In this document: positions 54,601-64,000 of the stretch, in pieces | How positions within the stretch are numbered: the first letter of the stretch is position 1 | Layout of the letters: each line of letters opens with the position of its first letter | Assembly (NCBI GenBank): GCA_011033025.1 | Contig: WFMF01000645.1 | Span: 17,478-81,477, forward strand | DNA: 64,000 nucleotides | DNA from: Beroe forskalii | Taxonomy: Eukaryota; Ctenophora; Nuda; Beroida; Beroidae | Reading direction: 5' to 3' | Notes under the pieces: generated by a model | Told to the model about the DNA's origin: nothing | Seen by the model: only the letters and a program-made list of their open reading frames with translations | Database searches by the model: none | Translations under genes and position numbers: made by a program

Positions 54601-57600
54601 TGGAGTGGTGTCAGAGTGGAGTGGTGTCAGAGTGGTGTGGTGTCAGAGTGGTGTGGTGTCAGAGTGGTGAGGTGTGTGAGTGATGCAGTGTCAGAGTGGT
54701 GTGGTGTCAGAGTGGAGTGGTGTCGGAATGGTGTGGTGTCAGATTAGTGTGGTGTCAGAAAGTCGAAAGATGTGGTGTCAAAGGGATGTGGTGTCAGAGT
54801 GGTGTAGTGTCAGAAAGATGTGGTGTCAGAGTGGTGTGGTGTCAGAGTAGTGTGCTGTCAGAGTAGTGGTGTCAGAGTGGTGTGGTGTCAGAGTGGTGTA
54901 GTGTCAGTGGTGTGGTGTTAGAGTTGTGTGGTGTCAGAGTAATGTGATGTCAAAGTGGTGTGGTGTCAGAGTAGTTTGGTGTCAGAGTAGTTTGGTGTCA
55001 GAGTAGTTTGGTGTCAGAGTAGTTTGGTGTCAGAGTGGTGTGGCGTCAGAGTGGTGCGGTGTCAGAGTGGTTTGGTATCAGTGTGGTGTGGTGTCAGAGT
55101 AGTTTGTCGTCAGAATGGTGTGGCGTCAAAGTGGTTTAATTCGGTCCTGTTCACTAACCGGGAAACAATAAGATCGAGATTAGCCAGGTATTGTCTGAAG
55201 AGATCGTTCTTGTTGTAGATATTGGCAGCTGAGTCAGGTATCTCGATATCCTCCCGTTTGATGGATTCTAGATACCTCACCTCACGCAGCACAGAAACCA
55301 GCTGAAATCAGTCATTCGTTATGAATTTCATGATGTGTTTTGACAAAATATGCGTATTTTAGATCAAGGTGATAATGAATGGACAGCATCACATGATGCT
55401 AATTAACCAATCACAAGTTTTCGCAGACTTTTCGGTGTTAATTGAACTTTCACTTTCACTTCTAAATTAGTTGTGCAGATGTTTGCAATATTATTCTGTC
55501 GCAATATTACTGATCCAAGATCTCTAAATGTAGATAATAATAGTTTCAGGGGGACAAAAGTTGACGTTTGAGATGCTTATCATACCAGGGCACTTCACAT
55601 ATGACACCTTCATCCAATCAAAATATGAGGGACTTATTAGCAAACTCTTAAAAGGTCTGTTTATTCTTATACCACAGACGTGTTGCTTGATGCGAAATGT
55701 CATAAAGTCTCATTATTCTCATTACAGAGGGAGAAAAGAGAAGTATTTGTGCGTCAAGGGGGAGAATGGACAATGGACATGTGTATAGTACAAGTGAACA
55801 TTTCGCTTGCACGGTCCAATCAAATCAACTAAGCCGACTAGTTCCATTACACGAATAGTTGCTGTGAACTTCATTGAACGCATAATATCTTTTCTGTGCA
55901 TCTATAAGAATTTTCATAACTCCAAAACGCGTATTTATATAAGATGCAATTAATCGAAAGCTTATTAATCTAAATCCAACTTAGACCGTGGTCTAAGAGT
56001 CTTAGGTGCAATGATCGTATATTCGGAATTTTAATCTTCATTCGGAGTAATTCTCGGTGGAAGGTGATAAGATGATGTCATTACTATGTCAGATAATGGT
56101 GAATTGTTTACATCATCCTGAATCTATTTTTGTGTGAGTGTGATGATGTGAACAGACAAAGGCAGATTATTATAGGTCACGCAAGCGTTCACTTTAACAG
56201 CGAATTGTCTCTCCTTCTCTTTTATAACCTGGGGATCGAAGTTGACGCTGATCAGTTTGCTTTCATCGTTCCTTGTTAGCAGCGGTAGATCGAGATTGAG
56301 TTCTGAGACTTCACCAACCGAACCAGTCCAGTCGGAGTAAATCTTTATTTCGAAACTGAGGGAAATGTCACTAAGTTAGAATTCCAGAAGTAAATCTCCA
56401 GTTCGAAACTGAGAAAAAAGTAACTCAGTAGGAGAGTTTGAGTAGATTTTCAGGTCAAAACTGAGGAGAACATCTCGTAAATAAGGCAATTGCGCTATTT
56501 TAAGTTTTATCGTTCCTTTTTCGATCTTAAATGTATCACAACGAATCTGAAAATTAATTTTCACTCACTCTTTCAGTAGTTCCATCATTTGATCGTACTT
56601 CTGGAACACAATGACTGCCTCCGCTGTTTCGATAGTCCTGCGGATATTTTGTTTTAGTTCCATGTGGGTAGACACACCGTGTAAATAGTAAATACTTAAC
56701 TAATCAGCACTACTTGATTCTACAATACTATTACTATTCTTCTACATTAGACCTACTGCTACCTAAGAAATTAGAAACCTTTTCACCGACAAGTTGGTAA
56801 AACGATTCAAATCCATATACTCTAACCAGTAAACGTGTAATTTGTGACTATCACTAATTTACCCGTTGTTGAGCTGTACGAGTTTGTTCTTGATGAGGCT
56901 GATTCTTTCCCTCATTCCTTGACACCACTGCAACACGCCAGCCACGAACGGCATGTTCACGTGAAGCACAATACTCGAGGTATCCTGAAATCAGCAATCA
57001 TTTACATTCCGTATACTCAGTTTTTAAAGCATATGACGTTATCTTAGAGTTTCTAAGTTTTATGTTATGTTGAACCTAGACGTTTCTAGTGTCTTAATAC
57101 TTAGAGGGAGATCGTTATAGTTGCAATTTCTGCAGTTAGTCTTATTCCTGCAAGGAGTAGCATTAGGGTAAATGAATCAGGGAGGTTTTTTTGAAAAAAT
57201 AATTTTTCCCTATCCTAGATTGGGTTTCTAATACCTACCAGACAGTTTCATAAAAGTGTATCTATATAATACATCCATGAGTTCATAGTCAGTTTTAAGA
57301 GACTGTAATGAAGCAAAGCAATGCATTTGTATGCTTTTACGTTCGGGCATTGATGATTGACTATTGAAATCTGTCATCTAAAAACATAACATTCGCAGGC
57401 ATTAGAAGGCAACACTCGGACAGTCAAAACATAGCGCGCGCGCCATATAAGCACCGCGCGTCGAACCAAAATCACTCATTACTACGCCAATTTACTAGTA
57501 ATAAGCAGGAAGAAGACCCTTTTGAGAAACCTTGTTTTATTGGTACCGCGAATAACAATGTGTTCCCTGCGATTATGGTGGTTTCTCAAATGGATCGAAA

Positions 57601-60600
57601 ACCTAAACATTGAGCCTAGGCACTTAATTTTAAAATTATAGAAACAATTCTTTTCAAAACATTTCTTTTCGGCCGAGCACTCAAGTCGCCAGGAAAATGC
57701 GACTAACCTTGAGCAGGGCGTTCTGTTGATCGAACATCTTCTTGGTGAGGTCCAACTCCACTTCATACAGCTGTACCAGCATTGGGTACTTAGGCTCCGA
57801 GTCTTTGCGTATAATGGGTCTGTCCAGCAGGGAACCAAACGCATCTAACATCTGGGAGGGGAGGGAGGTAGGTAAATAGTCGAGTCAGTGTGTGTGTGTG
57901 GTCCCACTAAAGCTCTAAAGGTGGGGCCAATATCTGCCAATTTATGCATACCAACTATATTAAGATCCCGGAAATGAGTTGTTATCATGAAAGAACTATT
58001 TTGGTCAGTTAATTCTGTTGTTCGATACGCCAGTGATAATTGAATCTCATTGTGGGTAGGTATATTCATAACATTCCCAAGTTAAGATTTGCACACTACC
58101 TTGAGTATAGCTTCGAGAGAGCCACAGTCATCGAAACCTTGGTTGATAATGGAGGCCAGCCTCAAGTCCAGATACTCGATCTTCTCCTTGAACTTGTCGT
58201 AATCCCTCTTAAATGACTGAGGAGGAAAAGGTCAAGTTATGATGAAAATATTGATCTGATCTATTGATCTAACTGTAGTAATTAGAAATTCAAAACAAAA
58301 GACACTTTTCTATACTATTGAATGAGAATCGAACAAAATACGATTATAAATTGAAGAAAGCCGCATAAAGGAATAAAAATGAGTATCACATTTATGCGGA
58401 GGAAAAGGTAACTAAATGTAGGATTTTAAGGATTTACTATTTAGTTACCCGACTTGTTGCCCACCTTGTCAAGATTCAATATTTGGGCTGGCATATTTGC
58501 TCAACTTGAATCTCAAATTGGAAATTTTCACCTTTCACGTGTCCTTTGAGACAGTTTCAGACTGTTGAAAATATTATCTTATTTTCGAAAGCTTCTGATT
58601 TAGTTACATAAATTCTCAGAACTGTCAAAAAGTAATCTAGGAAACTAAAACAAGACGTTTATGTAGGTAAATGGTATTAATATGGTATTTATGGTGATTC
58701 GTGCCCAGGATTTATTTCTCAACGAATCTTCCCAATTTGTCATTTCTATTCCGTTACCCGTAGGTGCTTTGTCTTTTGACCTTTAAAAGCCTATATTTTA
58801 GTTACTTTAGCTCTTTAGTCTTCAATGCTATGGTTGCACGAATTGTCAGTGCTAAATACCTAAACCTAAACCGTGGATGAACCTACCGTATAATAGTAAT
58901 ATTCTGCTCATTTAGCTACTCTCATGAACTAAAGAACTTCAAGAGTCACCATCATCAAGGATTGGTTGGCATGATAGCCACATTAAAAAGTGACATGCTG
59001 CAGATACAGAAATACACTCAATTGCATGTTATTAGCATATTATATCATTCGTGTTCGTACGGCATATGAAGTATTACGTGGTTAGCACCAGCGTCATTTT
59101 CACCGTCGATACTACAAGCAGGAACTTGCTGAATAAAGCTGAATCAAGCGGAACAGCCCGAATCCACCCCGAACCAAACCAAAAACCTCCCTGAATCAAG
59201 TAAATCAACCTGAAATGAACTAAACAACTCGAAACCAGCGAACCAGTCCGAAACAGGCGAATCAACCCGGGTTAGGGTTAGGATTGATTCGCTTATTTCT
59301 GCTTGTTTCGGCTTGATTCGGGGAGGCTTTCGCGTAGATCGGACGGTTTCGGTTTCTTCCGTTTGTTTTAGCTTGATTTGAACAGCTCCTGATTGCAGGA
59401 CATCAACGTCTTTTTAATTTTCGGGGTGGGTTCGGGTGTTTTCCGATGCGTTCGGGTGGCTTCAGGTAGGCTTGGTGGTTTAGGGTATATTTGGATGGTT
59501 TCGGATGGTTCTTGATTTTAGCATCAACGGCAAACGCTTTCCATTACTCATATTATATATACAGATATAATATCATTTAACGATTAATAATCTGCAAGAG
59601 TCGTGACACCACGGATGTCAAAATCAGCAGAAATGTAATCTATAAATTACGTAATGTGGGGGAAACAATCCCTTGACGAGGGTCGACTGTTGCTCTAGCG
59701 ATGAATGTGTCATAACTGCAACCTATGACCAAGAATTGCAACATATGACTAAGAATTGCAACATAGTTATGCCGTACAGAGATGGTTGAAGCTCAGTTTC
59801 ACTTCATCTTCCTAAAACTTTTATCATATGGGTCGGAAGAATAAAATCAAACCTTATAAATCTTTATCTGACAAAATTTAACGATCGGTGATTCGATATT
59901 TAGCTACATTCTTCCAACAGCAATCAGCATTCTTCAATTAAAATAATAAAACTAATTCTAAATTTCAAATCTATTTGTTTCAAGGTAACTTTTGATGATA
60001 AGGAACTATGAACTGCAGTTTTATTGGTTTCAATAATTCATGTAGACACTGATCGGGTCCGTATTGATTTAGACCCTCACCCGTCGGGCTACACGTTTAA
60101 ACCGGATACTGCCCTCGGACATGTATCTCAAAAAAGATTCCAGTAAATTATTAAGTTTTTCTCTAAGTTACAAGACGTCTAAATTGTTTTGACACTGCTT
60201 AAATAGGTGTTCATCATAGGAGTATTGTGCAATTATTATATATTACTCTGCCATGTTGTAGGCACTAATTCCCATTTATGCATTAATTGCAAGTTTAACT
60301 AAAATTAAATATATATTACGCCATATATTACTGTTAAAGGTTTTAGTGAGGTAATGAGTAATCCGTGGTATATCCGAGAATGCAATATCGAATTAAGATC
60401 GAGGCGAAGGATAAATAAAAGGTTTCAATTGAAAGGATGGAACGTTGCACGAGTTCTAAAACTGTGCATCTTATTTTGAGTTTGAATCCTTTGAGACACA
60501 GGCCGATATCTTTGAATTATATTGGCAGCCCTTGTACCGTGCGTAATTAAATATTGAGCTCATGTTCCGAGCAACATAATCAGAACTGATTATGTAGCTG

Positions 60601-63600
60601 GGAACAGTTTTCATGCAGAGAATTTTTATGCTGGGTGGTAAATTTGAATTGGGGAAGCAATATAAAGTCATTTTCCCCCAATTCGTAATAACCACGCGTA
60701 AATACTCTGCATAAACATGGTTATAGTGCATATTATCCATTAGAAATTAACATGAACGATTCAAAAGGGGGATAACTCATCGTCAACTGCTCGATAGGAT
60801 TTATAGGTTCATCTTCTGAATTTACGTTTCGAACTTTGCAAGACCTCCATTACAATTACAGAACTACGCTGCTTGCAGGTTTAAAAATTTTCAACGCACA
60901 AAATAAGCTGAAAATATACCATCTTATTACTGAATACCGTACAGGACTTAGTACAACTACGAGTACAACTTACCGGTTCCTTTACATCGAGGCAGTTGTA
61001 GGTAATGTTCTATCACTCTTAACCTGTCGTGAGACTACTACAACTTACCTTGATGTCGAGGCAGTTGTAGGTAATGTTCTATCACTCTAAACCTGTCGTG
61101 AGACTACCACAACTTACCGGCTCCTTGATGTCGAGGCAGTTGTAAGTAATGTTCTATCACTCTAAACCTGTCGTGAGACTACTAAAAGAACAACTTACCG
61201 GTTCCTTGATGTCGAGACAGTTGTAGGTGATGTTCTATCACTCTAAACCTGTCGTGAGACTACTAAAAGTACAACTTACTGGTTCCTTGATGTCGAGGCA
61301 GTTGTAGGTAATGTTCTATCACTCTAAACCTGTCGTGAGACTACTACAACTTACTGGTTCCTTGATGTCGAGGCAGTTGTAGGTAATGTTCTATCACTCT
61401 AAACCTGTCGTGAGACTACTAAAAGTACAACTTACTGGTTCCTTGATGTCGAGACAGTTGTAAGTAATGTTCTATCACTCTAAACCTGTCGTGAGACTAC
61501 TAAAAGTACAACTTACCGGTTCCTTGATGTCGAGGCAGTTGTAGGTAATGTTCTGGAAGATAGTAACGAACTCTGTGAATTCCAGGAAGAGGTTCTCAAC
61601 TTGTTTACTGAGCGCTTTGCCCTTCATTCCTCCGATTTCTATCTTCTCCAGTCTGTTGAACTCGATGGTGGTCTCAACCAAATCCTGCAGGGGAAATATA
61701 AGTGGAATTAGGACTTTTAAATCTTTCTCGGCCTTGTTTTTAATTTCTTTGATTTCGCTAAATTTTTTCCCTGATGATATGTTGTTTATTACTTAGGGAG
61801 TAGCCAATACGAAGCTCCAATCAGAATTATTCAATTTGTATGTGACACACCCCGTGCGCTAGCTAACTGTTTCGTGATTGAACTGTAATAAGTCTCACTT
61901 GTCGTCTGAATAGCGACAATAGATTCTGATTGCCCCCAAGAGGTTTATAACACGTTTATATTCTTATATTGATAAAGTCTATTTTATGTCGTGATAAAAT
62001 ATTCGTTTTTCGCGACCCATCAAATCTCCGATCGCAGTAGCTTGCCGAACAATTCTTTTCGACCGGGAAATGAAGTCTCGTCTTTCAATAAACATGCCAG
62101 ACAGTTCATCTCAAAGCATCATGATTAAAGCACCATTCGTGATTAATTACATGTCTCGTTGGTAAGTTCAAGTCATAAACGTTGACTTGGGCGAATTACG
62201 TCGCTCTGTTTTAGTTTTGGACGTACTGATCTGCAAACTTACAGCATTTCGATTAACAAGAAAAATCCGCGACCTCCGGTCGCTGCGGCAGGAGGAACCC
62301 CTATGATGCTTTATTCGGGACCCCTAACCGATGATCACTGCAAAATCAGGGCCCGTACTCAGTAGTTACCAAATCATAATCGAGCGTGCCCTCCCTTGCC
62401 CAAACGTCACTACTCTGAAGAAATTCATCAAAATATAATTCTAAAAACCTCTTTATTGACCATCTTCCAATTTTCTGGCCCTAGAAGTTGGCTCGTGCAA
62501 AAAGTTTATGACAGTCTCACACAACATGTCAGGTTATAGCCTATAGGTTGAGTCTAGCTGCCCTGTGATTGGTCAGGTTTAAGCGAGGGTAACGCGTGAC
62601 AAGCTCTAAAAGTCACGCAGTACCCTGATCAGCTGCTGACCACTGCTGTCCTTCTGTTCTACGCTGCTTCCTCGAACTCTGCTAACTCTCGTAGTATTTG
62701 AGGGTGGTTTTGCTTAATCTTCATAATACCCGCGAGTTTATCTCTGTAGCTTTGAGTGTTTTATTACCTCTTATCGTAATTTATATAAAGCATCCGTTTT
62801 GATCACGTAAACCAGCGTTTATATAAATTCTGAGCTATCCCACGATGCGCCAACTGAGATTCAGAGTATAGGCAAATTAAATTCAATTGACGTTGATCTT
62901 CATGTGATAGGGTTGTGTTGCATTTGTTTTGATATTTTATATTTGTTCAGCTCTAGAGATAGTTGAAGCCAGTAAGTTTTAGCATTGGGAATTGGGATAG
63001 ATTATGCCCTGTGTATTTGTGAACTGTCAAACCCCTTCTAACATCTTTACCTTCTAATCGAATTATTTGTGATAAGTAAATGAGTGGTAAAACCCAACCA
63101 AGGATGGGCGACACTTAACCCCGCAACACTTTCCCCCTGACAGTTTTCCTTCCTATCGAATTATTTGCGATTAGTAAGTTAGTAGCAAAACTCCATCACG
63201 GGTGGGCGACAGTTAACCCCGCGACACTTCACTTTGCGACCGTTTACCCCGCGACAGTTTACCCTGCGACACTTGACTTTGCGGCAGTTTACCCTGCAAC
63301 ACTTCACCCTGCGACACTCCACACCGGAATAATTATGGGCACTGAGTATCATGAGCACAGAAGTTTGGTTTGGCATACACAAGGGAGGATGAGGAAGTGG
63401 AGCCAGTTGTCACAGCTGTTATAGAGGAGCAGTTGATGCCCTTGCCTCTTGCCAATAAAAAGTGTCAATATAACACGGGTTGAGGTGTCGCAGGGTAGTC
63501 TGTCGCGGGGTAAAGTGTCGCGGAGTAAAGTGTCGTGCTACTCCCGGCCCCATCAAATATCTTCCTTTTCAAATGACACTCATTGCCAACCAAACCCCAC

Positions 63601-63845
63601 CAATTCCCACCCACCTCTATTTGTCTGACTCGTCCTAAGAAACAGTTGTATCTGGCAAACACGAGGCTGGAAGCGAACTCCCAGGGGACTGGCTCCATGT
63701 CCTTGAAGTACTCGGCCAAACCGTTCCTCTTATCCTCGAAATCAGTCTTGAACTGCTCAAGCACACCGATAACGTACTTTATCTTGACGAGCGCTTCGTC
63801 AGTCTCACCCTTGAAGATCTCTTCAGGGGAGAGGTACTCTGTGGC
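48695..63845 (-). CDS. DNAH9-like: axonemal dynein heavy chain, tail region (DHC_N1), partial
   Basis: Fourteen minus-strand exons: 63845-63615, 61685-61517, 58216-58100, 57851-57708, 56984-56863, 56637-56569, 56355-56229, 55301-55159, 54434-54316, 53571-53409, 52670-52420, 50256-50019, 49229-49053 and 48823 to about 48695. They follow the outer-arm beta-type heavy chain tail (DNAH9/11/17) in order: FNRLEKIEIGGMKGKALSKQ, FDDCGSLEAILK, MLDAFGSLLDRPII, HVNMPFVAGVLQWCQGMRER, DVEYPLIEGQLGHLDVQLD, DRAANLENRYNLI, MVFVPSLEYGSEDGF, FENYSYLWTENRAEFLRQF and VFDQWFRLSIRPFKQNLLN. The tail mediates intermediate-chain binding and docking in cilia. The motor domain is absent. Coding stops mid-exon at KWS, where the degraded block begins. 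Frame conflicts: one extra base at 61685 (T-run) and one missing base in 53571-53409 before GLLNLD. Confidence 0.92.
48811..48860 (-). repeat. two-copy duplication of a dynein splice acceptor
   Basis: On the minus strand CTCAGATGGACACGTACTGT precedes CTTCAGATGGACACGTACGA. The acceptor and the first 13 nt of the exon are duplicated at 36-bp spacing. Confidence 0.8.
49205..49462 (-). repeat. five-copy tandem array of a dynein splice acceptor
   Basis: Unit about 50-57 bp, on the plus strand AACTGGTTACGTTGCTCGAT, CGCCTAAA, then ACAGGGGGGATGAAGCGTGA. Read on the minus strand each unit contains (T/C)AG|GCGATCGAGCAACG, the true acceptor plus exon start. The real exon is the copy at 49229. The outermost copy has the strongest CAG acceptor. 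Confidence 0.9.
50579..51326. mobile_element. TA-flanked foldback MITE (family E), 748 bp
   Basis: Termini CCTTAGTGGTAGAAATTATG and CATAATTTCTACCACTAAGG are complementary over about 37 bp, with TA on both sides. Inner copies of AATTATGATGTGTA occur near both ends. The first bases CCTTAGT are shared with family D. No transposase frame; non-autonomous, Tc1/mariner-like by its TA target. Confidence 0.85.
51461..51981. mobile_element. TA-flanked foldback MITE (family D), 521 bp
   Basis: Termini CCTTAGTACCAGAAATATAG and CTATATTTCTGGTACTAAGG, with TA on both sides. The left end has GGCGACAAGAAATTAAGGCG facing its own complement around GATTTTGGAAAAATC. The right end repeats CGCCTTAATATCTTG. The interior (for example GAAGGCCCAC) matches parts of 33535-34118. 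Confidence 0.88.
52022..52197. mobile_element. small TA-flanked foldback MITE (family G), 176 bp
   Basis: Termini CTTTAGCGAAAG and CTTTCGCTAAAG between TA dinucleotides. The inside is a chain of smaller hairpins: TTTATCAT/ATGATAAA, ATATAAATATT/AATATTTATAT and CATACGAATG-like arms. Single copy in the window. Confidence 0.78.
52350..52440 (-). repeat. three-copy tandem array of a dynein splice donor
   Basis: Unit 34 bp. On the minus strand ATGTCATGCCCCTCATGGAG is followed by GCTAG and a would-be donor. The copies read GCTAG|ATTAGC (innermost, the phase-correct site at 52420), GCTAG|GTTAGC and GCTAG|GTATAA. The phase-correct copy lacks GT; extending the exon to either GT copy reads into an in-frame TAG. 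Confidence 0.82.
54438..55140 (-). repeat. minisatellite filling a dynein intron
   Basis: Nearly the whole intron between exons 55301-55159 and 54434-54316 is a (AGTGGTGT)GGTGTCAG array, plus-strand unit about 16 bp (AGTGGTGTGGTGTCAG and shorter forms), around 45 copies. It starts a few bases from the acceptor and ends about 18 bp from the donor. Frames through it (VVWCQSG repeats) are artefacts. Confidence 0.92.
58217..60964 (-). other. dynein intron, mostly unremarkable
   Basis: No exon between 58217 and the array at 60965. At 59130-59340 GAATCAA/TTGATTC blocks face each other around GGGTTAGGGTTAGG, a short telomere-like run (59268-59281). A block near 60057-60090 (CGTATTGATTTAGACCCTCA) recurs diverged at 53249-53270. 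Confidence 0.6.
60965..61545 (-). repeat. eight-copy tandem array of a dynein splice donor
   Basis: Unit about 70-82 bp. On the minus strand each unit contains the last ~37 nt of the exon (encoding NITYNCLDIKEP) and the donor (GAACCGGTAAGT or GAACCAGTAAGT), then intron sequence CTCACGACAGGTTTAGAGTG. The true exon end is 61517. Seven further copies lie downstream in the intron, each keeping a consensus GTAAGT. Confidence 0.92.
61686..63614 (-). other. dynein intron with a foldback array
   Basis: No further exon seen. AT-rich, with the foldback array at 63105-63536 near its upstream end. The CGCGACCTCCGGTCGC hairpin at 62268-62284 is short and isolated. Confidence 0.6.
63105..63536. repeat. 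foldback built of tandem 15-bp units
   Basis: Left part (63105-63320): GCGACA(G/C)TT(T/C)ACCC(C/T), about ten copies. Right part (63484-63536): the complement, GTGTCGC(A/G)GGGTA, about four copies. The middle has no repeat. Such an arrangement can fold on itself; it lies 80 bp from a dynein exon donor. Confidence 0.8.
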
Positions 63846-64000
63846 CTGGGAAGGGGAGAGGAGAATGAGTAGATTCTAGGTTATTGTGACTCTTTCGTTA
63901 TCATAGTTCTAGTTTTAAAAGGTTGTTACGCTTAAATGGCTAAAATATTTCCCTCTGTGATATTTATTTGACAATGTCTAGGCGTGTAAGAAATGTTTAA

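Noticed and set aside
54368-54670. 100-codon frame of repeated WCQSGVV units
   Set aside because: Translation of the GGTGTCAG minisatellite in a dynein intron.
59268-59281. GGGTTAGGGTTAGG as a telomeric repeat
   Set aside because: Only about two units; too short to mark a telomere or fusion.

Overview
This is nuclear DNA from an intron-rich invertebrate animal, most likely marine. The evidence is spliceosomal genes with short exons, an axonemal dynein gene, a CEP170-type centrosomal gene with a probable minor-spliceosome (AT-AC) intron, high AT content, and a dense load of foldback MITEs and minisatellites. There are no bacterial features, no rRNA or tRNA genes that I can support, and no CRISPR array. 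I saw no retroviral or other virus-like element. The species cannot be fixed from the sequence.

Layout. 1-9.28 kb is mostly non-coding: dispersed foldback repeats, a 230-bp tandem duplication, one 37-nt exon candidate, and a 5'-truncated LINE on the minus strand (about 7.78-8.79 kb). From 9,285 a plus-strand gene runs to about 37,840 in 22 phase-compatible exons. It starts with a CEP170-type FHA domain, continues through a long Ser/Pro-rich low-complexity exon and basic/charged linker exons, and ends in a calponin-homology (CH) domain. Its 13-kb intron (17.4-30.4 kb) holds a 2.7-kb minisatellite and a nested minus-strand papain-family cysteine protease gene (27,073-29,611, six exons). Convergent to the CH end is a two-exon gene for an 87-residue single-pass membrane protein (38,895-39,328, minus).

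From about 35.0 to 48.7 kb the sequence is a large inverted duplication. The CH-encoding exons and the small membrane-protein gene recur in opposite orientation (41.95-46.19 kb), around a 2.6-kb spacer. The protein sequences are almost unchanged, but synonymous sites differ at about 10%. The right arm is interrupted at 46.19 kb. After it comes a 1.1-kb unique piece, then an error-rich second copy of that piece (47.4-48.5 kb), then an error-rich continuation of the arm (48.47-48.68 kb). This block ends in the middle of an exon of a minus-strand axonemal dynein heavy chain gene (tail region, DNAH9/11/17 type), which fills 48.69-63.85 kb. The clustering of the palindrome, the degraded block and the truncated dynein exon points to an assembly junction between divergent haplotypes or contig ends, though a real rearrangement is possible.

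Two themes are worth following. (1) Several tandem arrays are built from exon-intron boundaries, so that splice donors or acceptors are copied 2-8 times next to real exons (28.5, 48.8, 49.2, 52.4 and 61.0-61.5 kb). (2) At least six families of short foldback elements are present, one carrying a palindromic CRE-like TGACGTCA. The recognisable genes are cytoskeletal or ciliary (CEP170-like, dynein), plus a divergent secreted protease and a small membrane protein. Nothing in the layout suggests an operon. Several host exons carry single-base frame breaks, mostly apparent deletions, which fits imperfect long-read polishing better than gene death.
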